From the NCBI GenBank assembly GCA_019059635.1, contig JAGVRJ010000010.1, positions 188,501-252,500 of the forward strand: a DNA stretch of 64,000 bases, written 5' to 3'. The notes below the pieces were generated by a model. That model was not told the DNA's origin and did not search any database. It was given only the letters and a program-made list of their open reading frames with translations. Positions 22,795 to 34,488 of this stretch are shown here, piece by piece. This DNA is from Proales similis. Lineage: Eukaryota > Rotifera > Eurotatoria > Ploima > Proalidae. Positions within the stretch are counted from its first letter, which is position 1; every line of letters starts with the position of its first letter. The position numbers and the translations under genes are program-made.

Positions 22795-24830
22795 TCAGCC
22801 TTCCTGTCCAAAGTCGGTTGTGAATTGCCGATGCTTTTCTAAATCTGCCTGGTTCACGGTCGGCTTCTGGGTGCTGAGCGCATGAAGCATGTCTCTCTAT
22901 AAGTTAGAAAAGAAGAGATTAGGAACGCGGTGTTAAGGGCGCTGCTGAGGGCCGAGTGAGCTCACCATTTCAATGGCCGGTTCGAGCAGCAGGTCACTGT
23001 CAATCTCCATCCAAGTCATTTCATTGGCACCTGGATCGCCGGGCGCACACGGCGTGAGAAGGTTGTGTACGATCTTGTTCGGATCGCTTCGACACGGGCC
23101 GCTAACTCGTTTAAAGTGAGTGGCGGTCTGAATGCGTCTAATTGGACTCATGAGGGCGTCGCGCACCACAATGCTTATGTCGGCGCCCGAGTAGCCCTCG
23201 GAGCGGCGCGCCAGCTCGTTTATGTCCTCTGGCTTGAGCGAGTGCGGTGTGCTGCCCAGATGCAGCTTGAACATCTCGCGACGGGCCGCCACGTCCGGCA
23301 GCGGGATGTAGATGCGCTTTTCAAAGCGACGTCTAATGGCCGAGTCAAGACACCACGGAATGTTGGTTGCACCCAACACGAGCACGTTGTCGTTCTCGGC
23401 GCCTACGCCTTGCATTTGAACCAGAAATTCGGTCTTGACTCGGCGCGCACTCTCCGACTCGGAGTCGTTTCTGGCCGAGCAGAGCGAGTCCACCTCGTCG
23501 ATGAATATGATGCTGGGCTTGTGTGTGCGCGCCAGCTCGAACAGATTTTTGACGAGCTTTTCGCTCTCGCCCAGCCACTTGGAGAGAAGGTCAGACGAGC
23601 TGACGCTGAAAAATGTCGAATTGTTCGCCTCAGTGGCCACTGCTTTGGCCAAATACGATTTGCCTGTGCCCGGTGGTCCGTAAAGTAGAATTCCTCGCCA
23701 CGGCTTGCGCTTGCCGGTGAACAGCTGCGGGAATTTGATGGGCAGAATGACCGCCTCCTTGAGCGACTCTTTGGCATTCTCCAGACCGGCCACGTCCGAC
23801 CATTTTATGTTGGGCTTTTCCATCACAATCGCGCCTATTCGCCAATCAGACAAATTAGACGAGCACATCAAATGGCAAATTATGATTGGCTGGCGAGAGA
23901 ACTAGCGTATCTGGCCCGGCATGAAAAAGCACTGAGCGCATTTGAGATCCATGCAAACATGAACCAAAGAACCCTGCACCTATACAAGCGGCTAGTCCGC
24001 GAGCTGACCAAACAGAAAACGATCGCCAGCCAGAGAGAGCTCATTCGAAATGAGTTCAGAGCGAACAGTGTGACCGACGGTCGATATTGCGTTCAAACAA
24101 ACGCAATGCAGTTTGTGGCCGACGCCTATGCAACTTATTTGGAGAGCACAAGACGAACATTGGAGCTGTACGGCAAGTACTGTCGCGGCGAGCGCTCAGT
24201 AGAAGAGTCGGCGCGGCTCGTAGGCCTCGCACTGCCAAAGACCTACCAGGCGCCCGAGTAGACCACTTTCTAATTCTCGCACTTGAACAATAAAAATTAA
24301 CCAACCGGACAGCTTCTCCAGCATTTTCTTCTTCTCGGGGTCCACCTCGTCGTCATCATTGTCGCTTTTACTTAAAATTTTTTGCTTTGTTTAGGCAACG
24401 CGGATGCTTGAATAGGGGCGCCTACTCTTTTGAGTCGCCATCTTTTATCGGTTTGCTGGTCGACTTGGCCTCACCGTTGCTTTTCTTCTCAATGTAAGTC
24501 TTGAGCTTTTCTGCCCGCTCCAGGTACTGCGAGCATTTTTCTCTTATGCTCTGTTTGGCCTTGTCGCTGTGAGTCTCGTCTAGAACGGGTTTAGACGATT
24601 GATAGAATGCACACTCAAGCCAAGTGAATCAAGCACTCACATTTGATGGCGTGAAGGAAATATTGAACGGCGAGCTGATAGTTGCGGAATGCTTCCTCAT
24701 AGTTTTTGTTCTTGTCCTCCTCTGTCGCTTTGCTAACGATCTCAATCGCTTTCTGTGTTGGAGAAGAGTGTCAATTGCATTGTTGGCCACTCGGAACAGC
24801 TCGACGGCTACTTACCTGCAAAGATGTCAT
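22795..24830 (-). CDS. VPS4: AAA ATPase VPS4
   Basis: VPS4 disassembles ESCRT-III polymers on endosomes, in cytokinesis and membrane repair. Six exons on the minus strand: 24816-24830 (15 nt, MTSLQ), 24641-24752, 24426-24579, 24306-24370, 22966-23834, 22795-22896; about 438 aa (human VPS4A 437). The N-terminal MIT domain contains [20 protein letters not shown] and [13 protein letters not shown]. The linker is acidic. The AAA domain has Walker A GPPGTGKS, pore region [20 protein letters not shown], Walker [11 protein letters not shown], the second-region arginines in [14 protein letters not shown], and the VPS4 C-terminal helix ending FGQEG. The 471-nt intron 23835-24305 is far longer than its neighbours because it contains the FMC1 gene on the opposite strand; the phase-1 junction SG-AIVMEKP across it is exact. 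Confidence 0.96.
23872..24261 (+). CDS. FMC1: FMC1, mitochondrial ATP synthase (complex V) assembly factor, nested in VPS4 intron
   Basis: A single-exon gene of 129 aa starting [20 protein letters not shown]. The C-terminal block [17 protein letters not shown] matches the signature of FMC1 (human C7orf55, [17 protein letters not shown]), a small LYR-type protein that supports assembly of the F1 part of mitochondrial ATP synthase. It lies on the plus strand wholly inside the 471-nt fourth intron of VPS4, with its ATG 37 nt from the VPS4 acceptor and its polyadenylation signal (24289-24294) 11 nt before the VPS4 donor. No 5' UTR intron or TATA box is seen. The two genes probably share or compete for transcription, which is inference. 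Confidence 0.88.
   Translation: MANYDWLARELAYLARHEKALSAFEIHANMNQRTLHLYKRLVRELTKQKTIASQRELIRNEFRANSVTDGRYCVQTNAMQFVADAYATYLESTRRTLELYGKYCRGERSVEESARLVGLALPKTYQAPE
24289..24294 (+). terminator. polyadenylation signal of FMC1
   Basis: AATAAA 27 nt after the FMC1 stop codon, immediately before the VPS4 exon on the opposite strand. Confidence 0.7.
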
Positions 24831-25356
24831 CGCACCCGCTGATCGCCCTAGTCAATTGTGTCTAAGCAGGCAAATGGGTAAATTTAGAAGATTCGACTTA
24901 GACAATTGCCACAGAGATGTCGTAATTGTGCTTCGCTCGTTTAGTCATTAATCACAGCGAATATTTGATTTTTCTCTCTATTCACCATTCAGCATAAGTA
25001 ATCTGGACGGCCGCGAATGCTAATGAGCCGCTCTACAGCTCTTTGGTCCTGCATTGCAACTAGCAGCCCAGCATCGAGACTTTGAGCGACATTGCAAAAC
25101 TAACTTGACAATCATCCAGCAAGGCGATTAATCAGACCCGGCCGGCTTTCCACAACTTGCTCCGTTCTACCAAATGTAGTCATTCTGCAAGCTCCGTTAC
25201 AGTTTTGAAATTTAAACCAATCATTCAAATATGGGCCACTAGCCATAATTCTCTGAAATTGGGCAAAAATTGAGAAGGAAAATTAATTGAAAATTTCAAT
25301 TTATTTTCTGTCGACCAGTACTTTACAACCAAGAGAGAAATGTTCGAAGGATAGAT
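24831..25356. other. intergenic region upstream of VPS4
   Basis: About 525 nt holding the VPS4 promoter and the 3' UTR of the small membrane-protein gene. No coding feature seen. An AATAAA for the minus-strand gene lies at 25300-25305. Confidence 0.4.
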
Positions 25357-25653
25357 TCAGTTGACAATGTTCATCCATCTTGAGTATCCGCCATAAGCGC
25401 GTTTTATGATCGATCTGTGCTTGCTCTCTTCATAAAAGTAGTAGTTCCAACTCAGGCCGCTGATGGAGACAAAAAACGAAGAGAAGAGCAGCATGAAAGC
25501 GGCGATTTTCAGCTCCTCGTTTTCGGTGTCGCCGTAAACAATGCCAATCGAAACGATCGAGTAACAGAAGGCGATCACTCCCAGCACCAGAAACCAAGTG
25601 CCGGGCAGAAAGAGCGGAGGCTGGCCCAGAATGTTTACTCGCGGTAGAGACAT
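25357..25653 (-). CDS. small membrane protein with two or three hydrophobic segments, function unknown
   Basis: A 98-aa single coding exon beginning MSLPRVNILGQPPLFLPGTW. Hydrophobic segments lie at about residues 18-41 (WFLVLGVIAFCYSIVSIGIV) and 50-70 (LKIAAFMLLFSSFFVSISGL). The short C-terminus is basic and aromatic (KRAYGGYSRWMNIVN). There is no cleavable signal peptide; the N-terminus looks cytosolic or lumenal before the first segment. An acceptor (gtttttagcag) directly abuts the ATG, implying a non-coding 5' exon. An AATAAA lies about 52 nt past the stop. I do not recognise the family; small ER membrane subunits have similar size and layout, but I cannot match one. Confidence 0.7.
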   Translation of the reverse strand: MSLPRVNILGQPPLFLPGTWFLVLGVIAFCYSIVSIGIVYGDTENEELKIAAFMLLFSSFFVSISGLSWNYYFYEESKHRSIIKRAYGGYSRWMNIVN

Positions 25654-26431
25654 CTGCTAAAAACGGTGTCGGTCAGTGCAACTTGAGTAATCTGCAATTG
25701 TGTCGTCGCTCTATGTTTAGCGCGTCCAAATATGACTGACTCATTCAGGTGGAGTGCGGACTCTGATGGATTTATGCTAATAAAAGTCGATTTGAGTACC
25801 TCTCTTTTCAAGCTGATAAGCCTGCCCTGGTCGAGATAAGGTGCCTCTCGTTTATGCGAGGCAAACCTCACTTCGCCCTAAAAATGCTCTCGCAGCGCGG
25901 TCACATTTTTTCCATTTTTGCACATATCTCGCCGAATGAGAGTTAAAAGAGACCGATCGTCCGAACAACGGCTGAATAAAATTTATTGAGTTGATTGTTG
26001 GCTAGTTAGAACGACGCTGTTGTATTTTTCTTGTTTTATCGCAAGCGAATATTAAATTAGAACGCACAAAGAGATTAAAAGGTCCGCAAAGCGAGCGGTC
26101 GAGCCATGACGGCTGCGAAAATGTTCTTTTGCTTTCTGGTTCGACGCGAATCAACCAGAAAGCGGATGGTCTTCAGCAATCGTAAAAGGCGTCTAGTGTC
26201 GAAATTATAAATTAAGATCGGCTAACAATTATAGATGCGGGCTCAAGCTGAGACTCAGATGAAGAAGAGACGAATGGGTCTGTGCTGGCTGTTGCGTAGA
26301 TCTTGCTTCCTCATCAAGTCCCCAGATCCCAGAAAATCTGCCCAAACACTCACACACACACACACACACACACTCAGGGATTGCTCGAATAGTCGAGATT
26401 GCCATTCGTATTGGAAACGGGAATGAGATCA
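25654..26431. other. intergenic region with (CA)n microsatellite
   Basis: About 780 nt between the small membrane-protein gene (5' end) and Mint (3' end). A (CA)n tract lies at 26351-26374. No coding frame can be supported. Confidence 0.4.
26351..26374. repeat. (CA)n microsatellite
   Basis: About eleven CA units downstream of the Mint stop codon. Confidence 0.9.
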
Positions 26432-29400
26432 TCATAAATAATTTGGCTGCTCCTGGCCTGTGAGAAGACGAAACATTTGCGTTGGCATCGTTTTCATGCG
26501 CAATTCTCCGATCGAATTGGCAAGTTGACTGACTATTTTGTCGTGAGGAGTGGCGACCACGCTCTGGCCGTTTATCTCAATGATGCGATGGCCAACTCTT
26601 ACTCCTCCTCGTTCAGCTATGCCGCCGCGTAATAAACTGCAAATCTGTTCGAATGAGCGATAAGAGGCGAAATGGCAGAGTTCAAAGGGAAAAGTGACTC
26701 GCTTACGATTCCGTCCTGAACACTGAAGCCGAGCTGGTATTTGATGTCGGGCCGTTTGATGAGCACTTCGACAACCGGCGGACAAGGTACAACCACCAGA
26801 CGCACCATGGTGAGATGCTTGAGACTTTTGATGTGATTCTGGCAGTCGGCAAGCGGCAAACCGACCATGCTGATGCCGTTCACTGATATGATCTGATCGC
26901 CGATGTTCAAAGCGCCGCATCTGGCCGCCGGTCCGGTTGGCATTATATTGGCCACGACCACGGTGGGCAGCATCGAGCCCCAGCCCGACTCGACCACGAC
27001 CAGGCCGAGTATTTCGTTCTTCTGCTTTGGCATGAGCACTTCTTTCTGGCATTCTTTCTTGGCGAACATGAGCAGCTCGTTGCCCATGATCTCCTGTTGG
27101 TTGAGCACCTCCTGATAGTCGAGGTCTTTCATGATGCTCATGTCCTCAATGCCGTTGGCCTTCAAGTACTCCATGTAGGCGACCTGGAACGCATGTCCGA
27201 TGGACTGCGCGACCAGTTGCGCTTCGTCGCTCTCAAACACGTGGCAGACCATTCGTATTTGTCGCTTGTCATCGCCCAGATTGATTGTGCGTCGTTTGGC
27301 CATCAATACCACCAAGTTGCCAATGTCGGCGATATAAGAGATGGAGCGCAGTGTATGGTCCATCATTATCTCCTTATGAATGAGGTCTCAATCTCAAGTG
27401 CTCAATCCAATAGAGCACTCATCAGGCCTACCTGCAGGTCTGTGTTCAGGACCATTATCTTCTCGGTGCTGACGAATAGATCGACCTCAACGCTTGGCTG
27501 AGATTCGCCATCCGGAGCCTAAAGCAGTCCATTTAGAGCCGAGTGGATTATTTTTTGAATTTATAAACAACAGCTCATTCGAACCAGTTCCCACTACTTA
27601 CTCTCTCTCTCTTCTCACTCTCTCTCTCTCTCTCACACACAAACAAAGGAAAACATAGTTCGCTCGCTCGAGCCGGTTTATTTTTAGCTGAAAGAACACC
27701 ACTTGACTCGACTTGGCGCAACAAAGCGCCGAGATGCGGCATTAGAGCGCATGTTGCTAAACGCAATTATTCAAGCTCGCGCTGGTTTGTTTTTGTTTTA
27801 TTTTCGTTCACCTTCAACATGATCGAGGCCGGAATGATTAGAATCATCATTAGTTGTCGCCGCCTCCACATGCCATCAATCGTGCGCCAGCTTTCATTCG
27901 TTTGCTTAAAATATAGCTGCTTGAACTTGTGCGCTTTCTTCGCTTACGCTGTCGAACGTTTTTCTCTCATTTTACGATTCGACAACAACGGTAAAGGCGT
28001 GTTGCTTGTTTGTCAGCTTCACTGCGGCTTTATTGTTTCGTAAAATATCCGCCAACTGCCGACTACGGTTCAGTTTGCCTCGATTTGCAATCTTATCAAT
28101 GCTGCCATTGTCATGTTGAAATTAGCTTCAGTTGTGCGACTTCAATCGACCAATACGAACAATAATGGGCCCGTCGACTCGATCGAGGATAAATGGACTG
28201 GCGAGGCACAGACAAGCCGACTAGGGCCGGAGTTAAGGACGAACAGAAAAGTCACTAAAAGGCTACCGAGCGTCAGACGCAGCTCCAACGATCCGTCCAG
28301 ACTCGTTTGCAATCGAAGCGGCGGCAACAACAGCAGAAACAGCGGTTTAGCCGTCGACCCTGCCGCCTGCAGTGAGAGCGGTAAAAAGGCGCCGACTAAA
28401 GCGAGCGAGTCAAGTATTGAATCCAAAGTGGAAAAGGTTTCAATTAAAACGCTCATGGAAAAGCAAACGCAAGCACATAAGCGACCGGCAGCCGGCGTTG
28501 ATGGAAGCAAATGTGACCGTGAATTGTGTCGGCTTCGTTATGAAATAATCAAGGGCCTCAGCGAGCGAGCAGTAAACGCTTCCGATGAGTGCGACACTGC
28601 CAAACAGGCTGCTGAGAAGGGAAGATTGAAAATCAAATCTCGTCAAGCTCAGCCGTTGCAAATTGAATTTCTGATGAAGAACGGCGAGCTGAGAACAATG
28701 GTAGACGGCCTGAGTTTGCTGAGCTTGAATAGAAAGCAAACAAGCCAGGCCGTGTGTGCTCCGGCAGAAATGAAATTCAGTCGCCTTTTGCACGACTTGA
28801 GCGACTTTTCAACAGAGAGTTTGCTTGTTCGCAGCGACCTCAACTCCAAACTTGATGGTCGTCGTAGACCGGACGAATTGGAGCCAATCAGGCCGGCGAA
28901 TCGCCTAAAGGCGGTGAAGAAAAAGAAAAAAGACCAAGAACGCGTGCTGGACGAAGTGAAGGGATGGCTGGGTAGAAGCAGTCAGCTCGAGGGCCCATTG
29001 AGCTCTTCGTCGCTCTCAATGAGCGATTCAAGGGGATCGCTGCAAATCGACGGCAAACGACTCGACAGGCCGCACAAACGAGACCAGCTCATCGTCCAGC
29101 TCACCGAGTTGAACGAGGTCAGACGCAGAAAACAGCCGGTGCTGAGTCAGGACCAGTCGTTGAAAAAACGATCCAAGTCGTACTTGGAGCTGTTCACCGT
29201 CGCCAAAGAGGAGGCCAACAAACTGCCGCAAATTCAAGTGAAAAGTGAACCGCTTCTGAAATGCGACTCGCTCACCAGTCTCAGCGATCGTTGCAAACTG
29301 AACGCTCGTGCGGAGAAGAAGCAGTCGGACACAAAGCCGCTGAGGAACCTGATTGTGAACACAGATGCCGAGTCGGCGCAGAGCTTTCGCAAAAAAACCC

Positions 29401-32150
29401 ACAGCTACAGACGAATGAAGCAAAAGTCTCGTCAACGAGTCACAGAGCAGCCAAGCAGGCTAGAGCAACCAAGCCAGCAAGGCGCAGCAGAGCAGACCGA
29501 GCTGATCGAGGAGAGTGTAGAGCTCGAAAAGCGAGAGGACAAGTTCGCTGCGCAGATCGGCATGGAAATTGCCGAAGCGGAGAAACGCGCATGCAGCCAG
29601 CTGCTCGAATCGATAGAGCCGCGTTTGTCAAAGACAAGCGGCCTGTACACGAACGCCGTGAGTTCAAGTGTAAAATCGGCGCCAAGCGGCGACCAGCCCA
29701 GCTCAGACTACGAAATGACCAGTTGGAACGAGTTCTTGAGGAATCAACGAGCCGTGCCCACCGCCAGGCAGAAGGTGGTCAGCGAGTTGCAAAAAACCGG
29801 ATCGACCGTCTGGCTCGAGTCTCTAGCGAGGTTCTCAAAGCCGTGCGAAGCATACACAAACTACGAACGCTCAGTGCTCACCGCATCCATCTCCACTGCC
29901 AATCAATAAAGATCGCTTACCTTGATTCGACCGACCGCCTCCTGTGCCTGTAGCATGCGCGTCAACTTGGTCGGATTTCCGTCGCTCACAAGCTGTGTGG
30001 AGCCAAGGTAGTTGGCTCTGAATAATACGCCCTCGATTAATACTTCGTTGTTATCTGGATCTATCATTGTGTGCACTTGAATAAAAACGAAATTATGCTT
30101 AAAGTCGACTAATGAAATTTAAAAAAAAGCGTTTCAAACACAAAGCAGCCAACGAATACGAACAAAACATCAACGACAGCATCAACAAAATTTGTAAATA
30201 ATTCAAAACAAACAGTTTAAACATCGATCGCTCAAAGTAATCGACACTCACCGCAATTGATTGATTGATTGATTTAGAGAATTTCAAGATTAGCAAAATG
30301 CAAAACAAGTTTAGAATTCAGACAGAGGCGGCTTGTGTTAGATTAAGAGAGAGAGAAGAGGAAAGGAGTGCGTTTGTGTGGCTTGGAATGACGAGGCGAA
30401 CAACTAAAACTTACGTTGCGCATTTGTTGCTTGAAGTCCGTCCTGGTCGGTTTCGTCCTTTTGAAAGCAACGTTTGAAAGAACACTGCCTCTAGAGCGGG
30501 CGCAACAGTTCTCACCTCTTCTTGACTACGGTCGGCATTCTGGCCTGACGGACACTCATTGGAGCCACTCAGCAGCTTGTTTGTCTCCTCGTCTGTGTCG
30601 TAATCTTTTTGAAGAGCATTCAGTCGAGAAGTCGGACACGAGCGTTTCTCTGGTGTTTACCTTGGGAAGAGGGTTCGTTCTTGAGGTGTCGGTGAGCTGT
30701 CGACGAGCAAACAGTCTGCACCGAGTTTTGGCTTGAGCTTGAAGTGGCCGTCGGTTTTTTGATCGGTTCGAAATTGTCTACTGGAGCGCCTTTGCTCGTC
30801 GGAGTTTTGCAAGAACTCTGCTTGGCTTCTCTGGAGCATTCAGTCGATTTGCTCGAAGGCTCCTCTTCGCTCAATGTCTCGAAGCCGTTCTCCGATTTGC
30901 TGTTCTCTTTGTGCTTTTGCTTTTTTGCCTGCGAACGCTGAAGCTTTCGACCGACTCTGGCACGGTCGCATTTATCGCCTCTCGAGTTCCTGCCACGAGA
31001 CGGGTTGGTTCGTTTTGAGTTGACCTTGTTGCTGGCTCGTTTCACTTTACTCTTCAAGACCGATTCGAGCTCGCTCTCGTCGTCAATCGAGTCCGGAGTC
31101 ATTTCTCTCAGCTTGAGAGCTTCGTTAACGAGGTATTGAGCTTGAAGGCTTGAAGCTTTGTCGCCGGCCAAAGTCATGGGCGCCGGCTGCGCTGGAAGAC
31201 GATTCAAAAAATAGGAGGCCATCTCAACCGGCATCATCTGGTGCGGAACTGGCATTGACTGCGTAAACGGTAATTGAGCGTTTAACGGCTGCTGAGTCGA
31301 GTAGAACATGAACGGCAGCGGAGCTTGGCCACCAAGCGGAACATGTGGTCGCTCGTTTGCGTGCATGAAATAGGGCGCGTATGCCCCTGGCTGAATGTAC
31401 GCCTGCTGGGGCACAACAGTCGGCAAGCTTGTGGCTGCCATCGACGGGCTAGCGTTGCTGCTTGTCGCCTTTTTGTCCACGTTCTCAGACAGCTCGCTCA
31501 AGTTCAGTCCCTGTAGGTTGCGCTCGAGCGCCTCCTCGACACTGGCGTTCGAGACGGTCAGACTGCTGTTGAACTTATCGGACGAGACGCGTTGGGCAAG
31601 ACCAGGCGAGAGTTTGCCATTCGTAAAGCTGGGACTTGTCTGTTCCAGACTGCGAGCGGCCACGGCGGCGCACTCTGACTGGGCTCGGGAAGAGTTTGCG
31701 CAACTCGGATTGGCCGTGCAGCTATTCGTCTGCTTTTGTTTGCCTGCATTCGCTTGTGGTGAACTGGCCAACGAATGACTGGAAGCAGCCGACTCGGACG
31801 AGGAGTAATAAGGAGATGAGTTGAACGAGCTTGGTCGCGTCTCTTTCCAAACGCCGCCGTTTGCATTCGACTCCGATCTGGTTGCGAGTTGGCTGGACTG
31901 CAAAATGATTTAAAGCAAATCTAAGAGTCGGCTTCTATCAAGGACTCACTGGTTCGAGACTCTTGTTCGACTCGCTCGTGTTCGGTTCAGTCAGAGTGAA
32001 CGATTTAGAAGTGGCCTGTGGCTCGTCAATACTGTCGCTCGAGTGGCTCCTTGCGCCTAGACAGGCAGCCAACCGATTCGATTCGATACTGTCTTCGAGA
32101 CCGGGCCCGCTTGTGGCAGACGCGCTCTGCTTGGCTACGTTGGCGCTCAT
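26432..32150 (-). CDS. APBA (X11/Mint): Mint/X11 adaptor (PTB domain plus two PDZ domains)
   Basis: Mint proteins are adaptors in neuronal vesicle traffic that bind APP-type cytoplasmic tails through PTB, and synaptic partners through PDZ. Eight exons on the minus strand: 31950-32150, 30661-31897, 30516-30604, 30415-30457, 29921-30075, 27432-27518, 26707-27369, 26432-26644; total 2688 nt, 895 aa. The N-terminal 520 residues are Ser-rich and disordered. PTB starts near residue 530 ([27 protein letters not shown]), then [60 protein letters not shown]1 starts near residue 712 ([20 protein letters not shown]) and PDZ2 near 800 ([30 protein letters not shown]). The C-terminus EQPNYL matches the family. 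The 11-residue PTB insert of some vertebrate isoforms is absent. The 2.4-kb intron 27519-29920 contains a gene on the other strand. Confidence 0.93.
28113..29909 (+). CDS. 598-aa intronless gene of unknown function nested in a Mint intron
   Basis: A 598-codon uninterrupted frame on the plus strand, inside the 2.4-kb Mint intron. Such length is far beyond chance. The protein is very basic and mostly polar. It has no signal peptide or membrane segment and shows short helical stretches such as [39 protein letters not shown] and [20 protein letters not shown]. The C-terminus is more ordered-looking ([33 protein letters not shown]). I recognise no domain. The stop codon TAA is embedded in an AATAAA (29905-29910), and the Mint donor on the other strand begins six nucleotides later. 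The start used is the first ATG of the frame, with no upstream acceptor required. It might be a lineage-restricted protein; nuclear or cytoskeletal roles are guesses. Confidence 0.8.
   Translation: MLKLASVVRLQSTNTNNNGPVDSIEDKWTGEAQTSRLGPELRTNRKVTKRLPSVRRSSNDPSRLVCNRSGGNNSRNSGLAVDPAACSESGKKAPTKASESSIESKVEKVSIKTLMEKQTQAHKRPAAGVDGSKCDRELCRLRYEIIKGLSERAVNASDECDTAKQAAEKGRLKIKSRQAQPLQIEFLMKNGELRTMVDGLSLLSLNRKQTSQAVCAPAEMKFSRLLHDLSDFSTESLLVRSDLNSKLDGRRRPDELEPIRPANRLKAVKKKKKDQERVLDEVKGWLGRSSQLEGPLSSSSLSMSDSRGSLQIDGKRLDRPHKRDQLIVQLTELNEVRRRKQPVLSQDQSLKKRSKSYLELFTVAKEEANKLPQIQVKSEPLLKCDSLTSLSDRCKLNARAEKKQSDTKPLRNLIVNTDAESAQSFRKKTHSYRRMKQKSRQRVTEQPSRLEQPSQQGAAEQTELIEESVELEKREDKFAAQIGMEIAEAEKRACSQLLESIEPRLSKTSGLYTNAVSSSVKSAPSGDQPSSDYEMTSWNEFLRNQRAVPTARQKVVSELQKTGSTVWLESLARFSKPCEAYTNYERSVLTASISTANQ
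29905..29910 (+). terminator. polyadenylation signal overlapping the stop codon of the nested gene
   Basis: AATAAA contains the TAA stop of the 598-aa frame. It is the only such signal before the opposite-strand Mint exon at 29921. Confidence 0.55.
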
Positions 32151-32807
32151 TCTCTGCACATGTCCGATGATGTCTGTCTGTCTAGCAATTGACCAAGCAG
32201 TTGGCTAAATCAATTTTTAACATTCAGAGAACAAGTGACCAATGACTAATTAGCATAATGGCAGAAGGAAGATGCGAAATATGCTCGCTTGAATTAAAGA
32301 ATCATGATGATGATTGCCAGGGCTGTTCGTGAGCCGAAATTAGCTCATGATCATAATTTTTGCAGCGCACAGCGGACTATGCCTCCTCCCTTTCACGTCT
32401 AATGCATTCATATTTGCCCGAACTATCGACAAACTGCGCGAGCCGACATTCAGAACTTAGCCACCCGACGAGCCGAGCTGCTCGTTTGGCACTGCTTGCG
32501 GCCAAATTCAATCGATCGCCAGTCATTTCTTGGCTCCATTAGGACGAAGAATAAGCCAGTGATTCATTGCATTTTGTATTCAGAAACAGATCGTGTCAAG
32601 TGCGATCTTGTCTAATTAGTGGCTTCTACATGCTGACACTTGCCCTCAGTTTATTTCCTCTTTATCTCGAGCGTCAAAGATCAGGGCACTTGGCAGAGAT
32701 TGTCTCAATCGCTCCAGTCAAGCGTCTCCAGCAACTTGGTCTTTAAGCTGATTAATAAACTTGATTTTATTCTCTTGCTAAACGAGACAAAAATAGGCCG
32801 AATTGAG
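32151..32807. other. intergenic region between Mint 5' end and TMLHE 3' end
   Basis: About 650 nt. It should contain the Mint promoter and 5' UTR. A minus-strand AATAAA for the dioxygenase gene is at 32766-32771, 37 nt past its stop. No coding feature supported. Confidence 0.4.
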
Positions 32808-34246
32808 TCAATCGTGTCCAAGTCGATAAAGGCGAAGTTTGGAGTTGTAATCCTCGTTGGAAATGTAGGCGCTCACCAGTGTGCGAGGGCCGTGTACAGG
32901 CGAACGTCCGTGAAACAGACGATAGTTGTCGAACATCAACACCTCGTCTTCGTTAAGGCTCAACCAGACCTCGTTGGACTCATCTTGAACAATTTTGGCG
33001 AAGCGCTGTGCTGACTCGTAGTAGTGTTCAATCTGCTCTGAGCTCAGATGGGCCAATATTCGCTTGTCGTACGGATTGAATCTGTAGAACGAACAGCGCC
33101 AGTTGGATTAGCTGGCCCACGCTGCCTGTTTAAAAGTCCAACAAAGACCGTTACCTGATCTGAGCCAACTTGCCGTCCTCGGTCAGCCGTATCATTCGTT
33201 CAAACGAGCGAAAGTCGTACTGGCCTTCTTTGTAGAAGCGAACCTCGAGCGGAGTCCGAGTCAAAAACTCAAAGTCGCGAGGATATTGGCGTTGGAGCTG
33301 GCGTGCACAGTGAAAGCCGTCGACCAGCAGCGTGTTGCCTCCTTCCGCTGCTTTCTTGATCACGTGGAAGAGCTCAAGGCGAGCGACGCCTTGGAAAAAG
33401 CCGTTGTCCGTGTGCGCTTTCAGTGGCAGGTTGGTGTAGGCTCGATCGGCGAATTCAAGGTTGTTGGTCACCACACACTCGCCGCCATAAAACGTGCCGA
33501 AGACGGGCCCTATTCGACTGCACACCTTTGCGACCTCTTTGACTCTGTTTGGCACCTTGAAACTCGTTCGACTTGACCGACTCGCCTTGCTGGTCTCTTC
33601 AATCGCTCACCTGATTTATGATGACCAATCCATATTGGCGAATGTTAAGCAATGCCTTTCGCAGTGCCTCGTCATCTGACATGTACTCGTCCAAGGCGAT
33701 CTTGGGCATTTGCTTTATGGCCTGCTCGAAGACGGATTTGTTCCAGAGCACTTGTTGGATGGGAGGCCAGCTTTCTCCGAACGCCAGACGAACGAGCTCT
33801 TTCACATCGTAGGTCGACTCGTGCCGATCCTGCCCTGGCCGATACAAACAGGAGCTAAAATGAACTCAGATTCGAAACGACAATCAACGAAATTGAAACT
33901 AACAAGTCACTTGGAGCTTGTCTTGTCCCGTCTGACTCACGTCGATTGGCTTTGAATCGTTCGAAATTGAAGTTAGATCAAGTTCGATTTCGGCCGTTTG
34001 GTAGTTGTAGCATTTCGGACAACTGCATTGATCTCGCAGCCAGATGTAGGGCACCTGTTTACCCGCCTCATTGTTCACCTTGAGCAGCCTCAAATTTAAC
34101 TTGTTCGCATTGAAATCGGCTTCTAGACGCTCTACGCCATTCTCCAGAGTGAATCGTTTGGTTTGAAAATAGCGCAGCCCGAGCGTAGGTCGCTTGCCAA
34201 CTCCTGCGGACGCGATTAAATTCCTCCATGCAGCCATTTTGTCCAT
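32808..34246 (-). CDS. TMLHE: Trimethyllysine dioxygenase-like Fe(II)/2-oxoglutarate enzyme (TMLHE/BBOX family)
   Basis: The family hydroxylates trimethyllysine (TMLHE, mitochondrial) or gamma-butyrobetaine (BBOX1, cytosolic) in carnitine synthesis. Four minus-strand exons (33904-34246, 33611-33834, 33155-33555, 32808-33081) give 413 aa. The N-terminus MDKMAAWRNLIASAGVGKRP is basic and Ser/Ala-rich, compatible with mitochondrial import. The N-terminal zinc domain shows YIWLRDQCSCPKCYN. The jelly-roll has iron ligands His and Asp in LKAHTDNGFF (about residues 237 and 239) and the distal His in NYRLFHGRSP (about 380). EGGNTLLVDGF is shared by both enzymes. IRFNPYD followed by EVWLSLNEDEVLMFDN fits TMLHE better than BBOX1; this and the likely transit peptide favour TMLHE, but assignment within the pair is provisional. 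The donor at 33903 and acceptor at 33835 were picked because they restore TWQDRH. It is divergent from a mitochondrial carrier. Confidence 0.82.
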
Positions 34247-34488
34247 ACACGTCTTCCGCTTGCTCACTCTCTTTCTCGCTGTTGTGCGCTCGTTCGTTTC
34301 TTCTCAGCTTCGGAACATTCGAATCTGTCTTAACTGGCCGGTAATTATCTCGTTGACGGCTAACAAGCGCTTAGATAAGACAAAGCCAAGCCCAGATAAC
34401 AACATGCGGGCTTTAGGCCGCTATTTTAGGTCACACTTTTTTTTTTATATTAAAGGCATAATTCTTCTCCGAGTGGCCAAAAGCCAGA
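34247..34488. promoter_or_regulatory. shared divergent promoter, TMLHE-like and SLC25A45-like genes
   Basis: Only 242 nt separate the two start codons, so both promoters and 5' UTRs must lie here. A T-run and TTTTTATATTAAA stretch (34439-34453) near the carrier ATG is the only TATA-like element. Co-regulation is inferred from the geometry. Confidence 0.55.
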
